From CAVVXX01 sp963707975 (GTDB lineage: Bacteria > Pseudomonadota > Alphaproteobacteria > Micropepsales > Micropepsaceae), in NCBI GenBank assembly GCA_963707975.1, contig OY970177.1:930001-994000 (forward strand): 64,000 nt of DNA, read 5' to 3'. Every line of letters starts with the position of its first letter. Within the stretch, counting starts at the first letter, position 1. Below are positions 34,398 through 43,485 of the stretch, in pieces. The translations under genes were made by a program, and so were the position numbers. A model generated the notes under the pieces. The model had not been told where the DNA came from and searched no databases. It worked only from the letters and a program-made list of their open reading frames with translations.

Positions 34398-35831
34398 TTA
34401 TTGCGCTTTGTTCTTGTCAGACACAGCGCGAAGCCTGTTGCGAATACTGATGGCCAGAGGATCATTTGCCGAAGCCAGGGAAAGGGCTTTGCTCCATAGG
34501 ACATTCGCTTGCGCCTCATGCCCCGTTTTCTGCTCGGCCAAGCCGACATAATAGAGCGCGGACACATTTTCCGGATCAAGCTTCAGTACTGTGCGCATTG
34601 TGGCAATGAAGTCCTTCGGCGTGTCGTCGCCTGGAGCGGCAGCCGATTTCTGGATTTCCGCCAACGCCAATTGCACATCGACATCGGTTGGTTTGATACG
34701 AATGGCGTGGTCTATCGCTTCGCGCGCCTTTTCCTTTTCGCCTAGAACATTGTAGGCGTGCGCCAGGCGCTGCCAGCCGGCTACGTCATCCGGGTTTTTT
34801 TCCATGCGGGCCGCAAATTGCGCAACCATGCCACGGATCATCGTGTCCTGTTCGTCGCCGCCGGAAGTTGGCGCGGCCGGAACGCTCACGCCGGCTTGCG
34901 CGTGCATGGCATTGGCCATCGCCGTAATCGCCGAATTCAGGCCAGTGGCGGAAGGTGGGCTTGGCGGCACCGACTCTGGATCGAAGCCCCCTTCCTTGGA
35001 AAATGCGGCAATATGATCGCGCAGCATTGGCAGCCAGGGCGCGTCAGGGTCGGCGCTTTTTTCCAGGTCGCGCCAAATTGCGACGGCCTGTTTCAAATTG
35101 CCAATCTGCGCCTCGGCAAGGCCAATATAGAAACGCGCGCGTTCGCTACGCGAATCTATAGCGAGCGCATGGGTGAATTCCTGTAGCGCTTCGGGCACCA
35201 CTGCGCCGCCATTTGTCATGACCGTGGCTTCCCCGAGCGTGGACCACGTTGCGGCGTCTGCAGCGCCCAGATCAATCGCACGGCGATCGGCGGCGGCCGC
35301 CTGCTCATAATTGCGCGCCATAAAATATAATTCCGCCAGGCGCGTATAACCGGCGGCGTTCGGGCTCTTTTGCAGCCGCGCCGAGAGAGCCTCCGCCGTT
35401 GCGCCTGCCAGCACCCCGGGATCGTTTTTCATCCGCCAGGCGTAGGGCGCGCCTGGCAAGCTGGGGGAACCCAGGATGGCGTACAGAATGGCCGCGCCAA
35501 CCGGCAACACAATGGCAATCATGGCTATCGCCGCAATCCGGGCGAAACGGTTGTCAGCGCGTGGCGCCTTAACGGCCTTGATCTCGGCATCTTCGGCCGC
35601 CAGCACGCGGCGAAAAACCTCCGCCCGTGCGGCATCGGCCTGCGTTTCCGCCAAGAGACCTTGTTGGATCTCCTGGTCGATCTCCGTTAACTGGTCGCGA
35701 TAGACCGCAATGTCGTAATCAGCGCGGGAAGGCGTCTTGCCCGCGGTCCTTTTCAGAAGAGGAACAAGCAAGATCGCAAGGATGGCGAGCGTCAGAAGTG
35801 CGAAGAAAAACCACAGCATCACCATACTCAC
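34398..35831 (-). CDS. ccmI: Cytochrome c maturation protein CcmI (CycH)
   Basis: A 477-residue protein with two N-terminal transmembrane helices (MLWFFFALLTLAILAILLVPLL and RIAAIAMIAIVLPVGAAILYAIL) separated by a cytoplasmic loop with a leucine-zipper-like stretch, followed by a periplasmic region with TPR repeats (for example YTRLAELYFMARNYEQAAAADRRAIDLG, WQRLAHAYNVLGEKEKAREAIDHAIRI). CcmI presents apocytochrome c to the CcmF/CcmH heme lyase. It overlaps ccmH by four bases at its start. A full-length TPR part marks the alphaproteobacterial form. Confidence 0.92.
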   Translation of the reverse strand: MSMVMLWFFFALLTLAILAILLVPLLKRTAGKTPSRADYDIAVYRDQLTEIDQEIQQGLLAETQADAARAEVFRRVLAAEDAEIKAVKAPRADNRFARIAAIAMIAIVLPVGAAILYAILGSPSLPGAPYAWRMKNDPGVLAGATAEALSARLQKSPNAAGYTRLAELYFMARNYEQAAAADRRAIDLGAADAATWSTLGEATVMTNGGAVVPEALQEFTHALAIDSRSERARFYIGLAEAQIGNLKQAVAIWRDLEKSADPDAPWLPMLRDHIAAFSKEGGFDPESVPPSPPSATGLNSAITAMANAMHAQAGVSVPAAPTSGGDEQDTMIRGMVAQFAARMEKNPDDVAGWQRLAHAYNVLGEKEKAREAIDHAIRIKPTDVDVQLALAEIQKSAAAPGDDTPKDFIATMRTVLKLDPENVSALYYVGLAEQKTGHEAQANVLWSKALSLASANDPLAISIRNRLRAVSDKNKAQ

Positions 35832-36328
35832 CGGGACTTGACCTCTCTATCGCCGATCAGAGCGGCAAGACGCCGGTTTTCTTCCTCTGATAACGGGGCC
35901 GTCTCTGCAACCCGTACGGTGAAGAGATAATAGAGCGTGGCTATCCCTGCCGCGGCCAGCAGCAAGAGCAGCGGCCCAAACCACAGAAGATATGTCTCCG
36001 CATCGAAGGGCGGTTTCAATAGGACGTAGTTGCCGTAACGGGCTACGATGTATTGTTTGACCTGCTCGTCGGTGTCGCCGGCCAGAATGCGTTGACGCAC
36101 CAAAACTCTGAGATCGTGCGCCAAATCGGCTTCGGAATCGTCGATAGATTGGTTCTGGCACACAAGGCAGCGAAGCTCCTCGCCAATGGAGCGCGCGCGC
36201 GTTTCGAGCTTGGGATTGGAGAGCATTTCATCGGGCTGGGTCGCCCAGGCGGTTCCTGTCGCGCCCAGGAAAGCAACAATCATCGCTATACCGAAAATTA
36301 TCGAGGAGATTCGCGCGCGACTTTTCAC
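35828..36328 (-). CDS. ccmH: Cytochrome c maturation protein CcmH (CcmL)
   Basis: A 166-residue thiol-redox protein with a signal peptide, the LRCLVCQNQSIDDSEADLAHDLR motif (C54, C57) and one C-terminal transmembrane helix (LLWFGPLLLLLAAAGIATLYYLF). It reduces the CXXCH cysteines of apocytochromes before heme attachment. Four-base overlaps with the ccmF-ccmG fusion upstream and ccmI downstream show tight translational coupling. Confidence 0.95.
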   Translation of the reverse strand: MKSRARISSIIFGIAMIVAFLGATGTAWATQPDEMLSNPKLETRARSIGEELRCLVCQNQSIDDSEADLAHDLRVLVRQRILAGDTDEQVKQYIVARYGNYVLLKPPFDAETYLLWFGPLLLLLAAAGIATLYYLFTVRVAETAPLSEEENRRLAALIGDREVKSR

Positions 36329-38901
36329 TTGCTTAGCTTCTCCGCCATTGGGAGCAACCGGTCCCTAATGATATCGGGCGTCAACGGGCCGGTCTGCTTC
36401 CAACGGATTATACCTTGCTTGTCGATCAGATAGGATTCCGGAACGCCATATACGCCGAAATCGATTCCGGTCCGCCCGTTGGCATCAACCGCCACGATCC
36501 CATAGGGGTTACCCAACTCTTGCAGCCACGATTTTGCGTCTTCGGGCCGGTCTTTATAATTCATGCCTACAAGCACGATTCCGGCCTGCGAGACTTGCGA
36601 CAGAATGGGATGCTCCTCCCGGCATGGCAGGCACCAGGAGGCGAAGAAATTGACCAACGTGACTTTGCCCCGCAAATCGGCGGTCTTGAAACCGCGTTCG
36701 CTGGCTTCTAGGGGTGGCAAATCGAATGCTGGCGCCGGTTTGTCGATGAGTACCGATGGGATCAGGTTCGGTACGAAACCTTCCTCGACCAGATACAGCC
36801 GGTAGATGAAAAAACCGACCAGAACGACAAACGCCAACGTGGGTATTGCATAGATCCAGCCTGGCGAACCCTTCTGGCGATCCGCCGTGACGGCGCCTGC
36901 CGCAGCCACCTTCATCGCGGGCAGCGGGATTTTGGCTGCAAGGCTTCGCAAGGGCGCGCCGATGCGGTGATGCCTATCGGTCAAGGATACGATGCCGCCA
37001 AAGACCATCACCAGCGCGCCAAAGAAGAGCCATGGCACCAGCGGATTATGATAGATACGAACGACGTAGCCGCCCTTGGAGTCCGGATCTCCCAGGACGG
37101 CATAGAGATCACTGACGAGATCGGTGTGAATGGCGACCGTCGATAAAGGCTGCGGCGGGTTCGCATACATTCGCCTTTCCGGTTGCAATTCGGAGACGAA
37201 GCGGCCGTCTTTCGTGACGATGAAGTCGGCGCGCGAGGCGACATAATTTGGCCCCGGCACATTATCCTGGACGCCAATGAACTTAAACTGATAGCCGGAA
37301 GCGGTGATGGTGCCACCAGGCCGCATCACCTGGATGGATTCCGTTCGCCACGCCAACGATCCCGTTATTCCGATCAGCACGATGGCCAGGCCAATGTGAC
37401 TGATGGTCATGCCATAAGCCGAACGCGGCAGGTGCAGCGCGCGATGGAAGGCGTCGGCGAATGAACGCTGGAATAACCCGATGCGCCCGGCCCATTCGCT
37501 CAAGGCGCCAAACAACAGCCAGGCCGCGAGACCAAGCCCAAGCGCGGCCCACAGGGTGCGCGATGAGATGCCGGCGATCAGCAAGGTGGCGGCAAGCGCC
37601 AGCAAGGCTGCTACCAAGGCAAATTTCAATCGCGCCAAGGCTTGCGCAAGGTCGCCGCGCTTCCACGACAGCATCGGCCCGATGGCCATGAGCAGAAACA
37701 GCGGCACCATCAGCGGCACAATCACGATATTGAAATAAGGCGGCCCGACGGAAACTTTGCCTAGGCCCAACGCATCGACAAAGAGCGGGTAAAGCGTGCC
37801 AATCAGCACCGTGCCGGCGGCGGTGCTAAGGATGACATTGTTAAACAACAGACCGCTCTCGCGCGAGATGGGTGAGAAAAGGCCGCCTCCTTTGAGCGCG
37901 GGAGCGCGCAAGGCGTACAGGATCAGAGAGCTGCCCGTGACCGTCGCAAGCAGCGTCAGAATGAAAATCCCGCGCGCAGGATCGTTGGCAAAACTGTGCA
38001 CCGATGTCAGCAGGCCGGAACGCACCAGAAAAGTTCCGAGCAGCGACAACGAGAAGGTAACGATAGCGAGAAAAATCGTCCACGATTTCATCGTGTCGCG
38101 CTTTTCCGCGACGATAGAAGAATGCAGCAGCGCCGTGCCGGCCAGCCACGGCATGAAAGATGCGTTTTCAACCGGATCCCATGCCCAATAGCCGCCCCAG
38201 CCTAACGTGTAATAAGACCACCATGAGCCCATGGCCACGCCCAGCGTCAATGCACACCAGGCCACCAAGGTCCACGGGCGCACCCAGCGCGCCCATGCGG
38301 CGTCGACACGGCCCTCGATGAGCGCGGCGATGGCGAACGAAAATGCCATCGAAAAACCGACATAGCCCAAGTAGAGAAACGGCGGATGGAAGGCGAGGCC
38401 GGGATCCTGCAGCAGCGGATTTAACCCATTGCCGTTCAGCGGCGCCGGATCTACACGAATAAACGGATTTGAGGTGAGAAGGATGAACAGGATAAATCCA
38501 AAACCGATCATCCCCTGAACCGCCAAGGCGCGCGCGCGCAAGCCCGGGGGCAAATCGCGGCCAAACACCGAAACGGCTAAGCCATATATGACGAGGATGA
38601 AGGTCCAGAGCATCATGGAGCCTTCGTGATTGCCCCAGACGCCCGTGATTTTATAGATCAGCGGTTTGTCGGTATGGCTGTTTTCGACGACGTTGAGAAC
38701 CGAAAAATCGCTCGTCACGTGCAGCCAGATGAGCGCGCCGAACGCGATGCTCACCAGGCAAAACTGAGCAAACGCTGCCGGACGGTCCACGTTCATCCAT
38801 GTGGCATCGCCGCGTGCCGCTCCGATGAGCGGAACGCTTGCCTGAACGGCCGCGACAAAGAGCGCAAGGATCAGCGCGAAAAGACCGACTTCGGCGACCA
38901 T
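36325..38901 (-). CDS. ccmF: Fusion of CcmF heme lyase and CcmG/DsbE thioredoxin
   Basis: An 858-residue protein. Residues 1-about 660 are CcmF with about 14 transmembrane helices, the heme-handling WWD motif (WGGYWAWDPVENASFMPWL) and a conserved late periplasmic loop. After a linker and one further helix (YAIPTLAFVVLVGFFIYRLYLV) comes a periplasmic thioredoxin-like DsbE/CcmG domain with FASWCLPCREEHP (C757, C760) and GVYGVPESYLID. CcmF and CcmG are usually separate adjacent genes; here no stop or frame change separates them. The fusion would place the thiol reductase next to the heme lyase. Upstream, 219 bases separate it from the MtrB porin gene. Confidence 0.9.
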   Translation of the reverse strand: MVAEVGLFALILALFVAAVQASVPLIGAARGDATWMNVDRPAAFAQFCLVSIAFGALIWLHVTSDFSVLNVVENSHTDKPLIYKITGVWGNHEGSMMLWTFILVIYGLAVSVFGRDLPPGLRARALAVQGMIGFGFILFILLTSNPFIRVDPAPLNGNGLNPLLQDPGLAFHPPFLYLGYVGFSMAFSFAIAALIEGRVDAAWARWVRPWTLVAWCALTLGVAMGSWWSYYTLGWGGYWAWDPVENASFMPWLAGTALLHSSIVAEKRDTMKSWTIFLAIVTFSLSLLGTFLVRSGLLTSVHSFANDPARGIFILTLLATVTGSSLILYALRAPALKGGGLFSPISRESGLLFNNVILSTAAGTVLIGTLYPLFVDALGLGKVSVGPPYFNIVIVPLMVPLFLLMAIGPMLSWKRGDLAQALARLKFALVAALLALAATLLIAGISSRTLWAALGLGLAAWLLFGALSEWAGRIGLFQRSFADAFHRALHLPRSAYGMTISHIGLAIVLIGITGSLAWRTESIQVMRPGGTITASGYQFKFIGVQDNVPGPNYVASRADFIVTKDGRFVSELQPERRMYANPPQPLSTVAIHTDLVSDLYAVLGDPDSKGGYVVRIYHNPLVPWLFFGALVMVFGGIVSLTDRHHRIGAPLRSLAAKIPLPAMKVAAAGAVTADRQKGSPGWIYAIPTLAFVVLVGFFIYRLYLVEEGFVPNLIPSVLIDKPAPAFDLPPLEASERGFKTADLRGKVTLVNFFASWCLPCREEHPILSQVSQAGIVLVGMNYKDRPEDAKSWLQELGNPYGIVAVDANGRTGIDFGVYGVPESYLIDKQGIIRWKQTGPLTPDIIRDRLLPMAEKLSK

Positions 38902-38986
38902 CCTTGAACACCTATCATGCTCGCAAAGGCGACGACCGCCTTACTACGTCGAACATTTTCCTAAGTTCGGAGACTGGGGTACAGGT

Positions 38987-39000
38987 AAATACGCGTATTT
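38987..39000. promoter_or_regulatory. 14-bp perfect palindrome upstream of ccmF
   Basis: AAATACGCGTATTT lies 86 bases before the ccmF-G start. Symmetric, AT-flanked sites of this size are often operators; the binding protein is unknown. Confidence 0.35.
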
Positions 39001-39120
39001 TTGCGCGGCTGCTACCCAGAATCTGACCTGAAGCGCGATATTAATGACACCGGCCTGATTTCGTCATTTACGCCACGCCACTTGGGCCATGGTCCGGTGC
39101 AATCAAGCCATGCGGCCATT

Positions 39121-41592
39121 CTAGAGCAAAACCCTCACGACTGTACCGATCGTCGAGACACTGTAATTTGGCGCGGAATAGCCGGGGGTGAGGATACTGA
39201 TCGTCTTACCGGTATTGGTGGTGGCCTGGACGGGCGCCGTCAGATCGTCCCAGTCATTATTATGGAACATGCTAAACTGGTACATCAGCGAACATTCGAT
39301 TCTTGAGGTCACCTGATAGACCGCGCTCAAGCGGAGCTGGTGCATGACCGAGTTTATGTCCGGGTAAGAAACAACGTTCTGATAGGATTGCGTAACACTT
39401 GGCACCATGACGCCGTTGAATTCGCCGAAAAGCACGGAGCCCACGGACATATTATATTCGGCCCCGAGTTTTAGCTTTTCGGTCGCTTGCCAGTCTCCGC
39501 TCAGGCCTGCGGTGTTCATGCCGCTGCTGTAGGTGTTTCGGAAATATCCCGCACTGCCGGCACAGATGCCTGTGTTGCTTTCGGCACAGGCGCCATTGCC
39601 GAGGTTATTAAAAAAGATCCGTTCATACGTGTAATAGAGATGTATGTTCACATCCTGGCTCGGCCGATAGCTGATATCGGGGCCTACAGTAAGATTGTAA
39701 TCGTGCGTAATTCCTTCGCCGTGGCCCACCAGGGTCCAGTCGCCGGACCCGCAGCCAGGGATGGCAGCGCAACCGGCCGCGCTGTTGGGTATGGAAGGAT
39801 AATGGTAGTGCTCGTCAACGTATTTTAAGAACAGACCTCCCGTAAAATTTCCCACAGGCGCATAGTCGGCGCGAAAGATGACGGAGTTCGAAGTCATCGG
39901 CGCCTGATAGTAGGCGCCGGACGGCGTGCCGAAGACTTCCGGACCCCCATTTTCCAAATTCCCCCACGCAGTCCCGTAGATTAGACTGCCGGAGCGATCG
40001 GCATGCTGAAAGGTGAGCCGGCTCAGGATATCGGACTGGAGCATTGAGCTTAGCTGAATGTATTCGGAATTGGTGATGCTGTGCTCGACCTGTGCGTTGG
40101 TACGATCGATGTCGTTGAACGAATAGTTCGCAGTAATCTTGGTATTGCTTTCCGGCAGGACGCGGTAGTCGACTTCAACAAGCGCAGTCTGGTTGAACCA
40201 GTTTTGCGGCACGACATAAATCGCCGTGTTCGCCGTGGCGTCGGGACTGGCGCCTCCTCCCCACACCTTGTACTGGTTCAAATTGACGTTGCGGCCGTCA
40301 AAGGAATACGACGCCCGGCCAGTGAGGTCGGTGGCAAGATTCGAGTTGATTGCGGCATTGCCTTGATAAACCCAGGCAACATCGTCTGGCGAGGCAGCGC
40401 TCGTTCCCTGATTGAGGCTGTTGAGATTGTCGAACCAGTGAAAAGTTGGGTTACCCAAGGTATTGCTAAGATTGGGATCGGCGCTATTCGCGGGGAAAGT
40501 GCTGTCCTGAAGCTCTACGCCTACCCGGCCATTCAGGGTTAGCCGCGTTCCCGACTTCAGATTGTCGCCGAGCATGGCCGTAACATAATGCGCGGAATTG
40601 CTGGGCGGCAGCGAATATAAACCCGTCTGTGCGAAAGGCCCCGAGCTTTGGCTGAGAGAGGCAATCGACACCGGAAAGGGAAGAGCGACCGCCAAATTGT
40701 TATCCTTGAAGCGGGAGTAGGTGTATTGCAGCACGGCTTGGAAATCCGTGAGGTTATAGGCGGCCGATACGTCGAAGCGATCGGTGTCGTAATCGATCGG
40801 CATCGTGAATGCCTGGCCGCCGTAGGTCTCCCGGATGGATTCTTCCAACGTGCCTTCCTTGTGCTCGTGCCGGACGTTGGTGCTCAACGTCCAGTTCCCC
40901 ACGATATAATGGCCACCAAGCTGGAAGATGTCGCGCCGTGTACCCGTCTGGAACGGCTGTTCCGCGGGTGAAAGCGTCTTGGTGGTGAATGAAGTGGTCG
41001 TACCCACATGTAAGGGATTGTTCGTCGCGCCGCCCCATGGCGCGAAGTTATTGTTGAGCGTGGCGGTCGTTCCGTTGACGCTGTAGATCGAGTCTATGAT
41101 GTTCCCGGTATAGGAAATCGCATCATAATCTGCCGTTACCCCCCACGTCCCCTGATTGCCGAATTTGAGACTAACCTCGCTCGTTGGCCCCAGATCATTG
41201 TTGGTGCGGTCTGTATAGGAGCTGTCGTGGAAATCTTTGGCTAGCCGGTTCCCTGTCTGGAAATTTATATTGATACCCTCAAGGTCGTAGTACCAGGTAT
41301 TTCCGGAATCCCATGGCTCGCGTTTTTGAAAGCTGAAGCCGCCCAGCACATCCAGGCCTTGTTCCGTGAAGCCATTGTAGCGGCCGTACTGATCGGTATT
41401 CTTACCACCCACCCACTGCACGCCCAGATCGATCTCACCCTGTGACGTGGTTGGCGCCCCTGCTGTATCGTTCTGCGAATCCGTGGCAGGAGCGGCCGGG
41501 TTGTTGGCGGCGCTGTCTTCCGCCATCGCGGCAGAAGGCAGTGCGCATGCCGTGATCAATGCCGCAGCATAAAATGTAAGTTTTTTTGCCAT
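39121..41592 (-). CDS. MtrB/PioB-type outer-membrane porin of an electron conduit
   Basis: An 823-residue protein with a signal peptide (LITACALPSAAMA) and a long series of amphipathic beta strands, the size and character of the MtrB/PioB family of 26-28-stranded barrels. The N-terminal half carries GGFSFQKREPWDSGNTWYYD-type sequence typical of the family; the end is a barrel strand (STIGTVVRVLL). It sheathes the decaheme cytochrome so that electrons cross the outer membrane. The mtrA-like gene is directly upstream on the same strand. The MtrB N-terminal CXXC of Shewanella is absent, as in PioB. Direction of flow (metal reduction or Fe(II) oxidation) is not decided by this gene. Confidence 0.87.
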   Translation of the reverse strand: MAKKLTFYAAALITACALPSAAMAEDSAANNPAAPATDSQNDTAGAPTTSQGEIDLGVQWVGGKNTDQYGRYNGFTEQGLDVLGGFSFQKREPWDSGNTWYYDLEGININFQTGNRLAKDFHDSSYTDRTNNDLGPTSEVSLKFGNQGTWGVTADYDAISYTGNIIDSIYSVNGTTATLNNNFAPWGGATNNPLHVGTTTSFTTKTLSPAEQPFQTGTRRDIFQLGGHYIVGNWTLSTNVRHEHKEGTLEESIRETYGGQAFTMPIDYDTDRFDVSAAYNLTDFQAVLQYTYSRFKDNNLAVALPFPVSIASLSQSSGPFAQTGLYSLPPSNSAHYVTAMLGDNLKSGTRLTLNGRVGVELQDSTFPANSADPNLSNTLGNPTFHWFDNLNSLNQGTSAASPDDVAWVYQGNAAINSNLATDLTGRASYSFDGRNVNLNQYKVWGGGASPDATANTAIYVVPQNWFNQTALVEVDYRVLPESNTKITANYSFNDIDRTNAQVEHSITNSEYIQLSSMLQSDILSRLTFQHADRSGSLIYGTAWGNLENGGPEVFGTPSGAYYQAPMTSNSVIFRADYAPVGNFTGGLFLKYVDEHYHYPSIPNSAAGCAAIPGCGSGDWTLVGHGEGITHDYNLTVGPDISYRPSQDVNIHLYYTYERIFFNNLGNGACAESNTGICAGSAGYFRNTYSSGMNTAGLSGDWQATEKLKLGAEYNMSVGSVLFGEFNGVMVPSVTQSYQNVVSYPDINSVMHQLRLSAVYQVTSRIECSLMYQFSMFHNNDWDDLTAPVQATTNTGKTISILTPGYSAPNYSVSTIGTVVRVLL

Positions 41593-41736
41593 AACAATTC
41601 TCCCGATCTTGCATGCGGCTTAAACAGATGACGTGAATGCCATTCTGAACCGACAATTACGCCTCATCGCCCAAGGACCATCCCAATCGAGAAAACTCTA
41701 TTTCTGTTTAGAAGGCGTGCTTTGATTTAGGTCAGA

Positions 41737-41750
41737 TTGTTGGCGATCAA
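41737..41750. promoter_or_regulatory. FNR-like box between mtrA-like and mtrB-like genes
   Basis: TTGTT-GGCG-ATCAA matches the FNR consensus at 9 of 10 positions. It lies about 150 bases upstream of the mtrB-like ATG, so a low-oxygen promoter within the pair is possible. Confidence 0.45.
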
Positions 41751-41876
41751 AACCGAGGATTTACTGACAGATGCGGACGGTAGAAGGTCTGGTGTTAATT
41801 GCCTTTCCCGCTACCGGGACGCAGTCACCCGGTGAAAGGCAAGGCTGTAAGAAGACACCCGGTTTCGCGCACGGCC

Positions 41877-42896
41877 TCACCGGAAGAAGTAAGCGCCATT
41901 GGGACTGTTCGACCCATGGATTTGCGAGTGGCAATTCAGACAGGTTCGATTATTTGCCAAAGCGGAATTAAAGGTTGCCTGGCCCGCCAGGTTGCCGGGC
42001 AATGAATGCGCTCCGCCGAAGGCGCCGCCGCTGCTATTGGAAACGGCGCTATGGCAGCTCGAACACATGAAATTCATGCGCTCCTTCATGAGCCGTGCTT
42101 CGTTCGAGCCGTGCGGCGTATGACAATTCAGGCAGTCCTCGCGCACCGGCTGGTGCTCCCACAGCATCGGACCGCGTTTGTCAGCATGGCAGGTGTAGCA
42201 TGTCTCGTTGACGGTAAATTCTTTCAGCAGATGTGGGCCTGACGAGCCGTGTGGATTGTGGCAATCCGAGCAGACCACTTTGCCCTCGCGAATGGGGTGA
42301 TGCGAGTATTCAAAGCTTTCAGCCCGTTGCTGGGCATGGCAGGTGAAGCACTTTTCGGGCTGCGTTGCTTTCACCAAAATGGGATCCTTGGTGACGTGGA
42401 TCGTGTGGCAGCTGACGCAAGCGAGATCATTGTTCTGATGCGGACTGCCCTGCCAGTTCATACGCATGCCGTTCTCGTGACAGCTGAGGCATACCTCGTT
42501 GCGCGCTTCTACCGGTGATGACTTCGGACCCTGAAACACGACGGCGGGCGAGGTGCCCAGGGGGCTTGCCGCGTGCGCCTCGCTCGGACCATGGCAGGAT
42601 TCGCAATCATGCTGGCCGAAGGGCGAGTGCGGATCGCCTTTTGCAGCATGTGGCGTCTGGAGCATGTCCGTTACCGGCGCCTGATTGTGGCACTTCATAC
42701 AGGTGGCGGCCCCACGTTCGCTGTAGAGCGGCGTCGAATTTTTATCAGCGCTTGGCGCAGAAATTGCGGTCGCTTTCACAGGAGCGCCCTGTGCTGCATC
42801 CGCTGCCAAAGCCTGTACCGCGGTGAAGGGAATTATGCCGCCAAGCAAAAGCAGAATCAGAGCAGCGAAGCCAACTTCGCGGTTTCTAACTGACAT
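41877..42896 (-). CDS. MtrA/PioA/DmsE-family decaheme c-type cytochrome
   Basis: A 339-residue periplasmic protein with a signal peptide (LILLLLGGIIPFTAVQALA) and exactly ten CXXCH heme sites (CMKCH, CESCH, CLSCH, CVSCH, CFTCH, CSDCH, CYTCH, CLNCH, CSSCH, CLNCH). Spacing, size and the repeated CHxPHGS segments fit the MtrA/DmsE family. The ten hemes form a wire inserted into the MtrB-type porin, and the porin gene follows. Together they make an outer-membrane electron conduit. No MtrC-type surface cytochrome is adjacent, so the surface partner may be soluble, absent or elsewhere, as in PioAB systems. Confidence 0.94.
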   Translation of the reverse strand: MSVRNREVGFAALILLLLGGIIPFTAVQALAADAAQGAPVKATAISAPSADKNSTPLYSERGAATCMKCHNQAPVTDMLQTPHAAKGDPHSPFGQHDCESCHGPSEAHAASPLGTSPAVVFQGPKSSPVEARNEVCLSCHENGMRMNWQGSPHQNNDLACVSCHTIHVTKDPILVKATQPEKCFTCHAQQRAESFEYSHHPIREGKVVCSDCHNPHGSSGPHLLKEFTVNETCYTCHADKRGPMLWEHQPVREDCLNCHTPHGSNEARLMKERMNFMCSSCHSAVSNSSGGAFGGAHSLPGNLAGQATFNSALANNRTCLNCHSQIHGSNSPNGAYFFR

Positions 42897-43485
42897 CTGC
42901 CAGCCCCCGTCTTAAACGGATCCCCAAGGCGACTAGATTAAATTCATTCTAATAGACTGAAGTATAACACGCTTAATAACATAATATATACCTGGAATAT
43001 ACTGGAGAAATGTACTGGCGGCAAAACTTCGAAATTTGACAGCACGTGCGCTTAGTTCGACCAAATAGGCGAATTTTTCACAATCACCCGCCATACGGGT
43101 ACGCGTCAGGTCGAGGAGGCAAGAACAGGCATCGTGCATTGACGGACAGGCTTGCTTGGGTGCAGCCACAGCGATGTCGCAAATTGCGTACAAGCAACTC
43201 ATCCTAGGTAATACGTTCCGTGGATAAACGCCGAATTTGTACGTACCTCCTGAGATTTCCCCATGCCGATTCGACTGAAAATGCGCGAACTAGCCGCCGA
43301 TCCCCCTAGCTCGCGGGGTGAAGAGTATTGATTTGTGGGTCTTGTGAGCAGAGTTTCGCCGGTTTTTCAGTTCGGCCCGCTGCGTATGAGAAAGCCAAAT
43401 TTGTTAATCGGTGCGAGGATTGCTAAGCAGTTCGATCCGGTTGGGGGACCGATATGCGGCGGGCATTTGAGCGACCTCTTTCGTT
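42897..43485. other. Divergent intergenic region between MtrA-like and CbcL-like genes
   Basis: 589 bases without a gene I can support. Short frames on both strands show no family motif. It should hold both promoters of the electron-transfer locus. I found no good FNR box in it. Confidence 0.5.
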
